64,000 bases of DNA from Brugia malayi (taxonomy: Eukaryota > Nematoda > Chromadorea > Rhabditida > Onchocercidae), in contig NW_025062478.1 in NCBI RefSeq assembly GCF_000002995.4, positions 7,602,001-7,666,000 on the forward strand. Reading direction: 5' to 3'. A program made the translations under genes and the position numbers. Below the pieces are notes generated by a model, which was not told where the DNA came from, did no database searches, and worked only from the letters and a program-made list of their open reading frames with translations. Below, in pieces: positions 11,829-26,200 of this stretch (positions within the stretch are counted from its first letter, which is position 1; each line of letters starts with the position of its first letter).

Positions 11829-14800
11829 GCCTGAAATATCACTTTTAACTAACTTTTACTTTCCACTGATTACAAAAACATGATTGCGTTATTGATAATT
11901 TTGTAATTATTCAGGTAGATAAAAACTATGAACTTCATAACATAAGTAATAAATCGAAAAAGTAGAAGTAAATAATAATGAATGGTTTCGTGATGTCTAA
12001 ATCTAAATAAAAATTCAAAAAACGAGACAGAAATCATCTCAAAAAGTTTAACTGTCAGAAGAGTAGAACAGTCATTCAGGAAACATTAAGTATCATTAAT
12101 GTGAAAAAGGTGGGATACGTTCTCAGTTCATATTAAAATCTTCGAAGAACTATTACTGCCATCAATTCTTTCTCAACTGACTAAGATTCGCTAAAACGTT
12201 AAGAGAAAACTTATGGTGAACCTATATCACATATACCTCTATTTACCTGTTAGTCATCTATCTATACTTCTGTCCCTCATTAGTAATAATTGAAATGAGT
12301 ACATTTAGGAGTAGCAAAGTAACTAACAGATAAGAAAATTCAGAGTGACATCTGTCAAAATATAGGAATAAAAGAAACTGTTTGAGGTTGAAATGTGATT
12401 TCATGATGAAATGTCAATCAACATAAATGTGAAGTTGATGAGCCGAATAACCGAAAATGGGCCCACCGCTAGTCATATAATTATATAATTTTAGCTTATT
12501 AGCATGTTCAAAATCTTAGCCACTCTAACGATTATTCTACTTCGATATTTCTGAGTTTAGTGAAAGAGAAGAAAAATAGAAGAAAATGCTTAAGGCATCA
12601 AAAAATAATATTTAAAGATCTGCATGCTGGCGATAAATAATATCATTAAAGAACCAAAGCAATTATAATTAGAAATTATCAATCTCAAAATTATTATTTT
12701 TTTTTTCCAGTAAAAATAATTTAAATACAATTATTTTCACTGGAATTGATCCTAGAAATAAATGCATGCAGTTGATCAGTACTGCCGAATATTCTTCCAA
12801 TTTCCTTTCCATATTTCAACAAGCAATAAAGTTCGACTCACTACTGCAATATTCACCTTTCATATATATAAATGAAAGCTCTATGTGTATGCTAATAATC
12901 AGTCGTGCTAGTTTATACAAGCGTATCTAATCTCGAAATTTAGGAAACGGAAGAGGAATTCATCAAATCAGAGATGTGAGAAAGAGGTCTGATTACAAAC
13001 AAAAATAATTTATGCAAACAGGAAATGATGATTGTAAAATGAATAAATTCAAGGTCAGCTGTTGTTGAGAACTGAGAAAGATCAAAATATTTAACATGAA
13101 TTTTTTGAATCATCATTATGCACTTAATGCGATATAATGTCGTGAAATGCTTCTTGATTTGAAATAATATGAATTCATATTCTTCAAATTTCTGTCACTA
13201 AGCACACAATTCAGGACTGTTTTACTATATGATAATTTTCAGTTTAAATTTTCGTCAAAACAGTGGCCGTTTTTGTTAACAGTTGTAATGCAGGGAAAAA
13301 AGTTATTATTCTATGAGAACAAAAAAGGAATGAAAGATTAGTGTTGAAATTCAAGTTCGGTTTTTCATTATAAGTTTAGAAAACGCCGGAAATATAATTT
13401 AATTAACACGCAGTATTTATGGTATAAATGTAAATTCGATTTTTATGAATTATATATAAACATTACTTATGAAAAAAAGAAGATTAGATCACTTGAATTT
13501 TTTTTGTTAGGAACCAATTTATATTTCTTAATCTATTTTCGATTGCCTTTTTATAATGCGAAAATTTGACAGATCAGTTCTAATAATGTATTAAATCTCA
13601 GTAATCTTCACTAGTTTTTTTTTTTTTTGATTCAACGAAATCTATTAATTAAGAAATTGTCATCTTTATTTAAATGGCAAATGAAAATTTTTACTTTCAC
13701 AGATATTTGTCTAAAAGTTTTGAAGATTTTGTTGGAATTTGTTTTTTTTTTTTTATTTCAATGTTTTACTATTATGCTAGTTTTTGAAATATTTGAACTA
13801 AGATATTTTTTTCATTTAAATTAAGATATATTGATCATTATTTATGCTTTTTCCAATGTTACCAATGCCTATAAAAGATAAGGAAAAACAAAGGACTTAA
13901 ACAGATACGGGTTCTAATATTAATATCATTCGAACTGTAACATTCGATAAGTTACAAAGTAAATTCATCACTTCTGAAAAATAACTTAGCTTTTTGGAAA
14001 GCCATGATAAACCAGATGGTAAGGGAAAAGGAATTAAATCATCAATAGTTCGAATCAATGACTCGAAATAAGAGAACCTGTAAAGTATTTGTGGGATAAA
14101 TAATTCAATTGATCGATGGCAAATGCAAGTTTGATTTCTGTTGAAAAATGCACTGGTGGCAATTCATGCCGAAATATCTTAGAAAAGTATAAGGTAAATA
14201 AATTGTTTGTTTTGTTTCTTGAAAACTGATTAACATTATCGACCTATTTGGAGTTATGAAGAAATCAATCTGCAGCAAAGAGTCCTTCCTTGTGTTCCTA
14301 ATTTCACAACAAATATTGGAAATAATATGTGTTGTGAGAAACGAAGGATGAATTAACCAATTATCACATCTAATTTAATATTCTCAGCAAAAACGATCAA
14401 ACTTAAAACGAAGAATGAATGAGAAAAAAAATGAGAATATGATGTAAAATGCAAATCTGAAGCAAAAATGAGAATCTGAATTGTATGCCAATCTAAACAT
14501 TTTTTTTTTAACAAGAAGTGAAACCAGTCAATCTATGCACTAAAAGAAACAAACAAATTAAATGAGTTAAAAAGCTTCGGCAAACGATAATAATCAGTCA
14601 TTAAGAAGCATAGAAATCATAATTTTATTCATCGATAGAAGAATTATTTCAATATTTTTGTATTTTTGATGATTAGTACTGTTAAAATAAGGTATTTCAG
14701 ATAACTGAAGCGATTGAGTTATACTTGATCTGTCTAGTTTTTAGTTTACTATCTATTAAACAGATTTTGTAATATTTTTTTTTTCAATTTATTATCAGCA

Positions 14801-15902
14801 AATTGTAATCCATTCATAGATGATTTCGAATTTTTGAGCTCATAAATTTGCTTATTACTGGCTTATTTTAAAAATCTTAAAATCTAAATCTTTATTGTAT
14901 AATTTGCCTGCGGAATAACTTTTATCTTCCCTACTGGTTTCTTTGAAAGAATTTCAAATTATTTCATTAACTAATGCACAACAGTGTACCTTCATCTTTC
15001 TTATAAACCTAAATCCTATCGAGTCTATTCAATCATAATTTAGGTTTTTTCTAGTTCAGTCATTATAACCATTCAGTTATAATTAGAGCGACTGAGAACT
15101 TTAAATCTGAGATCTGAAATCCAGAAGTTTATAAACAATAATTAATTTCGCAATAACAACATTTTGGAGTGAAATGAGATTTATTTAGAATTTCCATTAG
15201 TAACCGTTGAGTGGTCAAAGTGCCTATTTTGTATTAGATAATAAATTGGCATCCCCAGCAAAATATCCAGTTGCGGTCCGTTCTCAATTAAAAAGTCTTT
15301 TATCTACAAGATAAAATGCTCGATGTGTTTGCCAAACCGTTGACTTTCCAATGAAAGAGTAAAGAATGAATGAATTATTCAGCTCTCATTGCGAAAAGTT
15401 GCAGTAATTCGTAAGAATGCGATATTAATTAAGTAGGGTACGTAAAGCAGGTCCTCCTCACTTCAATGAATTCTCAATAACTGCTCAAGATGGATGACAT
15501 AATCTTAGTTTTACATAGAATTATATTTCCACACTTCACTCTTCTCTTACTGTTTAATTTCCCTACCGAAATACCGTCCAGTCGACTGATTAAATGAAAA
15601 CGATCTGGAAGCGGTGGACAAAACTGTAGATATGGATTTACAGTTTCACCAATTAAAGAATTTACCGGTTCCAGCGGTCATGATTAAGTTGTTCAGAAAG
15701 TGCAGATATTCCTTGTATTCTTGCGCGTTTTTAAGTTTCTGCTTACTTTAGGAAGTTTTCAATTGTTAGGAAATGTACAATTTCAGTTTGTTTCCCCTTT
15801 TATTCATTGACGAATTTCCTTCATTTTTAGATAATTCCAAAATGAATAATTAGTTTTCCTAAGATTAGCGAAAAGGATTTAAATTTTAACCATTAGACAC
15901 TA

Positions 15903-15928
15903 CCCTCCCCTTCCCCTCCCCTCCCCCC
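15903..15928 (-). other. G-quadruplex / mirror pyrimidine tract
   Basis: The + strand carries C-runs of 3, 4, 4, 4 and 6 separated by one or two T. The - strand therefore has five G-runs with 1-2 nt loops, a textbook intramolecular G-quadruplex and also a possible H-DNA (triplex) tract. It is the most G+C-biased 26 bases of the surrounding very AT-rich region. Confidence 0.8.
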
Positions 15929-16613
15929 TTATTAGGAGACTCTTTTGAACTTAACAGACATTAATTATTCAGTTTCTCCATTAGTCGAAATTGTGAAATA
16001 TAAACAGTTTCGAATACTACCGAAATATGAATATTCACGGAATCTTTCTCCACAGTGAAATTTCCTACCGAAATAGTTAAGTTAAATTTCGCAATAACAA
16101 CACTTTCAAATGAAATGAATTCAGAGATCATAGGTCTGACAATCTATAATGGAGTATTATAAGCCTAGCAGTCCATATATTAAAGTAAATGAATCATTTT
16201 TCATTGGATCGGTATGTACTGCCACAGAGAACGGAGAGAGTAAAGGGACAGCAGAAGGAGAACTGAGCAGATTTCTTGATTGCATCTTTTTTTGAATACT
16301 AACAATAGCAAATGATAGGTGTTGTGTACACTACAATATATGAATGAAAGAATTGATGGAAGAGTGATGAGAGATTTCAAAAAAGTTTCACAAACAATAA
16401 ATAAATTGAAATGAAATGAAATGAAGCATGAGAACTACATTGCTGATCATAAAAGGAGGCCACTTCTTTGCTGACTACCGTTAATTTATTCTTTCACTTT
16501 TCCCATTCTTTTCTTTGAACAATTACGACAAACATTTGTTGAAGATTTTTGGATGAATGCAATTTCTGTCAAATGCAATCATCTCTCTAGAAGAGTAAAA
16601 CCGTCGTTAAACT

Positions 16614-16615
<2 letters not shown>

Positions 16616-16653
<38 letters not shown>
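16616..16653 (+). repeat. Poly-A tract, 38 nt
   Basis: Uninterrupted run of 38 A in intergenic sequence. No target-site duplication or retro-element body was recognised next to it. Confidence 0.95.
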
Positions 16654-16654
<1 letters not shown>

Positions 16655-17417
16655 AGTCTTTTACTGGTGAATACAATTTTATTTAATTTTAATTTTAACG
16701 ATTTTTTGATCGAATTAAACTTTTGGATTACTATTAGTTCCAATGCAAAAACGATTTTTGATGAATTATTTATTCAATCTTAATTCTGATTAATTATACA
16801 TTTAAAATTTTTTATTTTTTCATACAATTTAATTAACTGGAGTTAATTACCTAGGGTTAAATATCGCAGCAACATATCTTAAAAGAAATGACCTAACAAC
16901 AGTTCGCCGTTAATCAATTTTATCCGTCCCAATCAGCGCATACGGGAAGGATGGAATAAATTGCCTTATTAAAGAGGGAAATGTTAGCAGTGTGATATAA
17001 TTTGGAAGTTGAATGATGATGAGAGACTAATAAATAAAATCAAATACAAAAAAGTAATTGTCAACAAATGAACAACATCTGCCATAATGAAACATATATT
17101 ATTGCATTGCATCCTATCAGCAAAAATTTTATGAAATATATAAATAGTGCGAAATAATTTAGTCACAGAATTACAGAGGAAATAAGCACTAATTTGCTGG
17201 GACAGATATGTGCCCTCTCTACAGTTGGATTATAATAATCCGAACACTTACAACATTCCCTGCCAGTACCAACCGTTTCATTTCTAGCAATTGATATCAT
17301 CATATATAGAATATTTACTTATTTAATGCGTACAACAGAACTAAGCTAATTGCTCGTTTTCACCTCATAAATGAACTCAATTGGTAGCAAAGTTTTGAAA
17401 GAACTTTTCCGATAATT

Positions 17418-17512
17418 CAATTAGTAGAAATTATTGGTTAAAACTACTCTAATTAATAGAAAATATTGAAATCATCAATTAACAGAAATCGTTAATCAAA
17501 ACTACTCTAATT
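17418..17512 (+). repeat. Imperfect 37 bp direct repeat, period 58
   Basis: Bases 17418-17454 and 17476-17512 both begin CAATTA, contain AGAAAT, and end with AAAACTACTCTAATT. About nine positions differ. Local duplication in AT-rich DNA. Confidence 0.8.
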
Positions 17513-18877
17513 TTACTGTATTACTTAACTTATCCGATTTATGCTTCTTTCTCTCCGTATGTACAACTATTCATATATTTCAATAATCCAATTCCAATTA
17601 AATTCCCTTTTTAGGATTTCAGGAATGTGAACAGTAAATCAGAAATGTTCTAACCAGGGAACCAGAGAATTGCTCTTTAATCAATAAGAGAACATGTCAA
17701 TTCTTATCCTAGAAAATACGTATGATGATGATTAGAACGGATAAGAGGTATGAATTTAATTTTGCCCGATAACAAACCTAAAATGAAAATATGAGAACAA
17801 CGGGTAAATGGAATGAATTATCGTTGGATGATTGCAAACATTACTTATGTTAAAAGAGCATAGAAATAAGGTGGAAACGGTTGTGTCCTTGGAATCAAGG
17901 TATACTCTTTTGTGTTCGCATAAAGGACCATAGTTACAATACATCAGATTTATAATTACGCTCATCCAAACATAAACACTCATGGAGCTCTCGAAACCAA
18001 TCAGCTGAATACCATGAAAATCAATGCTATACTAGCTCAATAAATGGCTTCTATTAAATTATACTAATCGTAATTCACCGCTACCAATAGAAAACTCAAG
18101 TTTCTCGATTACTTCGATTACTTAGTATGTCAAAATTCTGTTCTGCGCTGTGTCTGTGGGTGTGTTTGTTAAGTGCGGTACCAAACAAATTGTTAGATGA
18201 AAAGATGAAAAGGAAATAAGGAAGTTGAAGAAGTGTAATTGCAACAAATATACTAAATAAATTTCATTAGGCTCTATACTGAAAGAGAAAAGAAAATGGG
18301 ATAGGAAATACAAACTAAATCAAAATTTGTCAAGAAAAATATGCCAGAGGAGAACTATATAATCGGAAAAACTGTCGATAGAATTACAAGTACTGATTTA
18401 TAACAGACACTGTAACAAAATGTCAGATAATAATTTATCAGAAAATTAACAGTGGAAAAATGAAAGCAAAATCAGTGCAATTAAGAATTTAACACTTCAA
18501 CAAATCAAGATATTACCAATACAAAAATACTACTTCATAGATTCTATTGGCACCTATATTCAGTCCAGCAATAATATAATTATAATAAAAATTAATACTT
18601 TTATTGATAGACCATTTTTTACGATTTTTTTGCTCGTATTAGTACTCGAAGCTCGTACTCTGCATCTGTTATTCTGAATTTTTGATTTTATATAAAACTG
18701 CTAATTCATTAAAATATTTAAATGCTGCCACCATTACTTTCAAATGTTTATGACAAAAATGCCATCATGGTGCAATAAATACACCGTTAGTAATACAAAT
18801 AAATTAGGATATCCAAATCCTAAATAGCTACGCTTTTTACCTAGATTCTTTTCGACTACATCTCCCATCTAAGTCAC

Positions 18878-18936
18878 TACTGCAACTATAATTTTAATAC
18901 GAAAAAGTACTGCAACTATAATTTAATACGAAAAAG
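18878..18936 (+). repeat. Near-perfect 30 bp tandem duplication
   Basis: TACTGCAACTATAATTTT... at 18878-18907 is repeated head to tail at 18908-18936, with a single T lost from the run in the middle. Confidence 0.9.
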
Positions 18937-19567
18937 AAAATATATTTCCAATATAAATAAATAATAACAGTAATAAAGAATAAAATGATGTCGATATCGC
19001 TTTCATACGGATAACTGAACCGTTCATCATCAATGCAAACGTTTCGCAGAAATCGTGAATCTTCTGAAAAAAAAGCTTTTGATTACAACCTTTTTAAAAA
19101 AATCAAAATTAAGTTCAATACAGTGATCACCACTATCTTGAAATTGGTTGCTTAATCTTTCTTATAAAAAAATCTACACTTCAGTGGTTGCTTCTTTATT
19201 GGATAACAGCAATTCATTTTCTAATTATAAATGAAAGAACTTTTCAAGAGCAAGGAGAAGCAGTGGTGTTCTTGGGTGCAAATCTTAACAAATTATGCAT
19301 TCTTCAAACGGCAGTCAAAATTAATGCGTGTAAAAGTGTCGAAAATTTTTTAGTAGACTTTTTCTGAACAAATATCGAATATCACTCGTCATACATTTTT
19401 ATTCTGAAACAATTGGCAACACTCAGTCTTCCAAACAGAAACATTTCAGATCTTTTTACTCAATTTGTCCCAATCCTCTAATTTAATTCATCTTAAAAGA
19501 AAGAAAGTACCACTCCTACGAAAAGGCCATATTCTGTCTTACAACTTCATTGAATTTTTCAATTCCC

Positions 19568-19595
19568 AAAAAAAAAAAAAAAAAAAAAAAAAAAA
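19568..19595 (+). repeat. Poly-A tract, 28 nt
   Basis: Uninterrupted run of 28 A in intergenic DNA upstream of the 3' end of ACBD3. Confidence 0.95.
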
Positions 19596-20214
19596 CCACA
19601 GGATTCGAATTATTCGAATGCAAAGCATAGCATTCCAAGATTATAAGACTAAAAAGGACTAATATACAAATCTATACTTACACGAAATTATGTAAAAGCT
19701 ATTAACAACGACTATTAAATTAGATTGGTAGCAGTTTTAATCAATTATAAAAGCAATGTCGGCAAGGATTCTGATGCGAAAAAACAATTGCGTAATGTCA
19801 CTTGTGGTTACAGCAACCATTTTATTACCAATATCTTCTTCAGATTCTTTCACTTTTACATTCAAACTTATATTTTTCAAACCAAATAAGTTAAATTCTT
19901 CGAGGATTTATGTGTCGAGATAGCATTATAATGATTCAAGAAATTAAGTTAAAAGTAAAAACATAACAAACATATAGTTGAACCATATATGTTTCATCAT
20001 TACTGATAATTCATTGATTGTAATACTAATGTTGGTGGAAAAGAGTAGCGATATATAAACTTAAGCGATTTTTCATAATATTTTAACACACGTAAAAAAC
20101 GAAAATTTTTGTATAGATATAGCTCTTCACAATTAACTGTAAATACGACATAAAATTATTTCATTATTATTGATAATTTATTGGTAGTAATATTAATAAT
20201 GATGGGAAACCTGC

Positions 20215-23200
20215 TCAGCTGCTGTAATACACTCGATAATACAACGTTTTAGATCGCCACAAAGAATACGAATTGTCAAATTTCAACAAATATACACCTC
20301 GTCCTGGATATACGTGACTACCAGCGTATACCTTAAAATACAGAATTATGAACTATAACTGAAATTTGATAGTGGGACTGGAAAAACCAAGTGTTAACAT
20401 TAAGTCTACCAAGAAATTTGTGCTTCATCACCAAGTAATTATTAATCATTTATGAATAGAAAATTTACATTCCAATCATTTAAACAAATGAAAAATTTGA
20501 TCAAGCAAGCGGATCCTCGTTATATATGTCAGAAAAAACTTTTCGCTGAAGATATCATTAAGAATCATGGAAGGAATGAATCTACGAAACCGTGGAAGGG
20601 ATAGTGAATACATTATTAAGCCAGCATCTAAATTCCCATGATTTCGTTTTCTTTCGCTTCAAATCCTAATGAAAATAATGTGAACCTCTTCATGACAATC
20701 ACGTCGATAAATGGGGACAATTTCATCGACATGTGGTTTGTTCTGATCCGTTTCCTTTTCCCTTACAGAACTACCGCTTTCTACGTCATTGGTCCTTAAC
20801 TCTACTTGCAAAAACTCTTCGTCTGCCTCTTCATCGGACGATTCCGACACATGAACTGATACCTTAAATAGTATATAAAAGTAATTATGCGGTTCCAGAA
20901 ATAAGGGTTCGATTTGGAGACCAGTAAAAAAGTAATCATTACCACTGCAAAAGATTTGTTTAGTAACAATGAACTGATTCAAAGAAATTTATCTTATTTT
21001 TCAGTACAGCTAGTAATGACATTTATATATTCTTGACTTCATTACACAGTAAAACTTGCATAACAGTGAATTATGTAATTTCCACGTAAAAACGATCGAT
21101 GTTCAAATGGCCAAGTTACCTTCAAATATTTTGAATCATTCAGAACAAACAATCAGGCTTATATCATCAAACTTTAAAAATGCTTACACGATTTGTTTGA
21201 GAAATTGTCCATTCAAAAAAAACACCAAAACCAATATCGTAATGATCGGTTGCAAATTCCCAAAACAAACAACTGCCCTCCTCATGAGTTGGTACACGAA
21301 CCTGCATCAGAGTGAGTTAAGAGTTATAAATAGAGATTTTGCTGAGTTCTTAATACCAATTTCATTTGGAAATTGAACACTGAGATATAAAAAAACATTA
21401 AAACTTATTTACCTAAATGCCTTATCGAAATTTATTTTCCATATTACCCATTTCACTTCTATTCAAGAAACTAATTTTCTGAACTTATGATAACATGAGC
21501 GGCTATTTTTTTTTTTTTTTTTTTCATATGCTGGCCAATATCTCCAAAAGTAAGTAAATAAGTTGAGCGGAAACGAATGAAAATTTTCAAAAATTCCCTC
21601 AAAATTTTAATGTATTAAACCTACCGTTACTGTTTCACCATGTCCAACTTTAATGATGCTTTCACTACCTTCTTTCCGGATAGCAGTCTTGAATTCCATA
21701 ATATCTTGACGATTCCACATTGATGCTGGTGCTATTGCAGGATTTGCTGGAAAATTCAACAATTAATTATAACCATTAGACAATAAACTTTTACTATAGT
21801 AAACCATGCTGACTAATCTAGTAATTATAATAACTACAATTTTTTTCTATCGACACAAAAAAAAAAACAATGCAAACTTGAAACGAAAAGGTACATCATG
21901 AATTTAACGAAAGATCCGGACGGCACTGAAACATAATCTATAATTCGGTATATTCACGAGGTTCTAGTGAATACAATTCGTAATGGACGTTCAAAAAATT
22001 TTTAGACCTTTAATAAATGAACCAGGAAATCATGCCAAATTTCTTTATCATTTTAAATAATCTAGCAAGATAAAGAATAGACAAATAATGTGATACACAT
22101 AAGCATATTTAAGCATTAAAGAGAATAAAGAAAAGTTGATGAAGAAATCCCACACCAAAACCACTACTCAAGCTATTTGAATACACTTTATCTATATTAT
22201 TTTTCGTATGTTACAAAAGACGTTTGCTATTTACATTTTTATTATGTATTCTGTTTTCATCTTTATTTCCCTTCATTACTTCAATTGTCAATACAAGACG
22301 TATGGCGCCATGCATGTGAAACATAGCAAAACCCATTATGAACGAAAATCGATGATCAAAAAAGGAACGAATTGTTGACCTAAAAAACAAAAGAAGTCAA
22401 ACATCATTAACACAACCGAATCTTACTTCCATTTGATGAATTATGAAAAATCAACCTTTCAACCTCTTTAGCAAGTGCCATTATCCCCATCTAAGCCTAA
22501 GCCTAAGCCACGGTATATTTTTGCGCTGTTACCGCGTCGGACCGCTTAGTTGGGTGACCAGCAATGCAGCGGGGTGTTCCCGCGTTATTCTGCCTTCAGA
22601 TGCTCGTGACTTCCACGTTACGTCCCAAATGTACAAGTTATGATTAAAAGTGTATTTCATTTCAGTACAGTTAATAAATATTCTTGAATCAGCAACTACT
22701 GATGAAGAATGACAGTAAGTATATCGAAGCAGAAACAGAATCCGTTTCTTCAAGGTAACCTATGTTCTCATAAACAATGTCATTTCACCCTAACCTGTTC
22801 GTTTTTTTTTTTTTTTTTTCAATATTCTTGGAAACTTTTTATTGGCAGACATAACTCCAATGAAGAAAAGAAAGAAAGGAAGGAATTCCAAATTGGTTCA
22901 TGCTCTGTGTATTACGGCCTTGATACACATCACTTACTGATAGTGTAAGCACGAAGCATGTCCGTTCCAAATAATGAAATGCATTAACACTGCCTTATTA
23001 TGACCCACTTCTCCTTAGATATTCTTTCTAATGTGCTGCTCCAGCCAATTTAAGATTTTGAACTGTTTTATTTATTTTCTTAATCATTTCTATTTTTTAA
23101 AATTATTTCTTGAAGTCAGCGAAATGTGCACTAGTTCTGAATTTCCCTTTTTCTGATCAAAACAGTTAGCATCATTTTGTTGCTCGATCCTAAATAACTT

Positions 23201-26200
23201 GTCTTAAACTTCTTCGGGAAATGACATTATAACAAGATAACCTATCCTCCTTCACGAAATTTAATGTGCGATTCATCAATTTTTCCAAATAAAACGCTCA
23301 TACTAACTCAATTTTTTCTCAATTGAAAAATAAAAGAAAAAAAAAAACAATACAGTAAGCAGCATGCTTTACCATTCAGGTTGTTTTGTTATTCTATCTT
23401 CCAGATAAATTTTTTTTTAAATCGTAAATACAGCAAAAACTATTCAGACTTTCGAAGAACAAAACTTAGAAATTAGGTAGGAGAAAAGTTTTTTAAAAAG
23501 TTGAATAACAAACAAGACAACCGGCATCGACAATAAATAAGAAAGCAGCTTACAGTAACAGAAGAAACCCATTTGATCATGAATTGAACATACTTCAATT
23601 TAAAAAGTGAAAATTGAAAAGTATAAGAAAAAGAAAATCATCCCTAAAAAGGAAGTTTCTCTAGCCTTACCTTCATTTATAATTACAGAAAGGGAAACAA
23701 AAACTAATCATTTTATTGCTCTTTCTTCCTTAAGATTTTACTACCTTTTTACCCAAATGTAATAAGTATATAACCAACTACATATTGTGCATATGCATAA
23801 ATCCGTAAAAAAGTGTACTCGAAAAATTTCCAACGATCCAAATATTTCAAAATTTTAAAAATATAATAATTGGAAAAATAATATATAATTATATTAACAT
23901 AATAGATATAATAGAGGACAATGTAGTGAATGTTATAAGAAAATTTCAAATCAGAAGTAACTGCTTAACAAAATACAAAATCTCGTAAGACCTTCTTCAC
24001 TTAATAAAAAAACAAGTATTAAATTTTTTAAAAACGGATTTCTTAAAATGGATTTGTTTCTAAGATGTTTCTAAGGTAAATATTTTGGCACAGCTAATAT
24101 ATCTACTATGGATGTAACTTGATTCATTTTTGTTACCATTTTGAAATCTACAATAAGAAGGGAAAATGAACTAACAAGGTAAATCTTCACCGACTTCTTC
24201 ATCAGAAATATCCGAATTCTGATTTCCATTTCCACTTTTTCCACTATAAACTTTACTCTGCGTGTTATTTTGCCCATCCACACTTTTTGTTGAAGTAAAC
24301 TCGCTATCCGGAGATGCGCCAACTACCTTAGCTTGCTGTGCATATATTTGAGCCATGTATTGCTGATAGTGCTGTTCTTGCAGTTGTTTGATCAGTGCTT
24401 CTTGCTGCAAAAATAATTACCAATTATTAAAAATTTTTTTGGACTGGAATACTTTTTACACATTCGTTTTCTTTTTTCCTACAAAAGTTTAAGAGATATG
24501 ATCACTTTAAACAATATTTAACAGTTAATTGCTTGGTAATTATATTGCCACTTCACTTTGTATACACTCTTTGGTCCCACTTTAAAATGTAAATATTTTT
24601 TAATTACAAGCTAAGAAGTTGTAAGTAATGCTTGAAAAAAATGCAGAAGCTGAAAAAATTACATCTACCACTGGATGAATCTAATCTGCTGAACCTCATT
24701 TAGCTTACTCTCAGAAAACTTTTCAAAATTCAAAATATACAACCATTCTCGGCATTCAATGTATTGTTTGACTTTTTCAACGTATCCATTATTCATCACT
24801 AATATCATTTTTAAATTATCGTGAACATCAACTTTTTATCCACTTTGTTTACAGTATTCTAGAATTTCTCAATTATTCAGGAATAAATGCGTACTTTCAT
24901 TCGTTAAAAATCACTTAGCCTTACCTTATGAAGAAAAAGCTATTGGAAATGAAAAAAGAAGAGACTGGAAATTAAAAAAGCTGACTTTAACAAGAAAAAT
25001 AATACTTGCGATAACTTCTTTTATATCCTGTGAAATAGAAGACAACTGAATTCTCCGCTCAGGTTATAAATAAATAACTAAGGTTTATTTCCAAATGAAA
25101 TTTATTTATTCTTTTTTTGAGATGAAGGATGAACTAATCCCACTTGTACATATTTTTTTTTTATAACTACGACATTTGTTGTTCTCCAAAACATGCACTT
25201 TTAAGGCAGATAAACTTAAGGCTACATAACTGATGAATGACGTAATATCCAATTCTAATGGTCCTCAATATTTCTAAATCGAGTCCACTTCATTCAAACC
25301 TGTGTTGGTTGCATTTATTCATTCACACTCTCAGGATAACAGCTCTCAAATAAATTTACATCAAGAAGCAATTAATCATTGATAAAGCAGATGAATTATC
25401 CCTGAATTAAATACCACACTGTTTCCAAATGTCCACATCACCTGATCATCTGTTCCCGACATCATAGTCTTTCTAAATACAATGTCTGTTTAGTACGATA
25501 TAAGTACAAAATCAAGGACCATCCAAAGCATAATAAGCAATCTGAACTTTTCAAAAGATGAGAGGACGCACAAAAGACGTCATTCTCATCATCACCATCA
25601 CAACTATCAGTAAGTAGCAGTAGTGCTAGCATTAGCAGCAGCAACAGCAGTAGTATTAGTAGTAGTAATAGCAGTAGCAGCAGCAGCTACGTCAGTACCT
25701 ATGATTGCTTCAAGTTAAGCTGAACAAACGTCAGGCAAGCTTATCTGCTAGTTTCATCCTCAAACTATTCCCCACATCTCATTCTCATCAAAATCAACTC
25801 AATACCTCAACTCTATCAAAGACTTCAGCAAGTGGCAATCCCCATTTCGCTTATGCTTTTTGTTGAAGCTTAATTGCTTCCTACGAATTCTAATACGGAT
25901 ATGACATTCCTGGTTGATTAGAATCATTCCTGAAGTTAAAAAACAAACCTTGTGGCTATTATAGACTTCGAAGTGTACTCAACTTTATGTAACATAGTAT
26001 CAGCTGGCTAATCCACTCAACCAACATAGCATTACTCCGCCAATATTTATTTCTTTTCTTAAAGAAAGGAAACAGTATAGATGAATGCTTGATCATGAAG
26101 AGAATCGGCAAAAATAAGCAAGCTTTTGGAGTGTTTCTTAAAAATACCACAAAAATTTGCATAATTATTTCCAGAAAAAAAAAAAAAGACATTGCCATAA

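Larger units (their letters stand above)
11829..20214. other. 8.4 kb gene-poor region
   Basis: No convincing gene on either strand. It holds AT-rich sequence with long A runs (16616-16653, 19568-19595), a C/T tract with G-quadruplex potential on the - strand (15903-15928), two short imperfect tandem duplications (17418-17512, 18878-18936), and a ~20 bp segment (ATTTCGCAATAACAACA) found at both ~15146 and ~16086. Sequence near 20177-20182 supplies a likely - strand poly(A) signal for ACBD3. Confidence 0.5.

Noticed and set aside
17188..17310. Small Cys-rich - strand frame (RECCKCSDYYNP...HICPSK) with a hydrophobic end
   Set aside because: It recalls the Ly6-like genes, but the CCC-x4-CN end, a signal peptide exon and splice signals are all missing.
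17756..17983. - strand frame with YCNYGPLC and VCN, Ly6-like at first sight
   Set aside because: Cysteine spacing does not fit the two accepted paralogues, and no acceptor or signal-peptide exon was found.
22443..22643. + strand open frame across the G+C-rich patch next to the telomere-like repeats
   Set aside because: Open frames on both strands simply reflect fewer stop codons in G+C-rich DNA; no domain or splice context.
25462..25644. - strand frame beginning with a leucine run that looks like a signal peptide
   Set aside because: It is the translation of the AGC/AGT triplet repeat in an ACBD3 intron.
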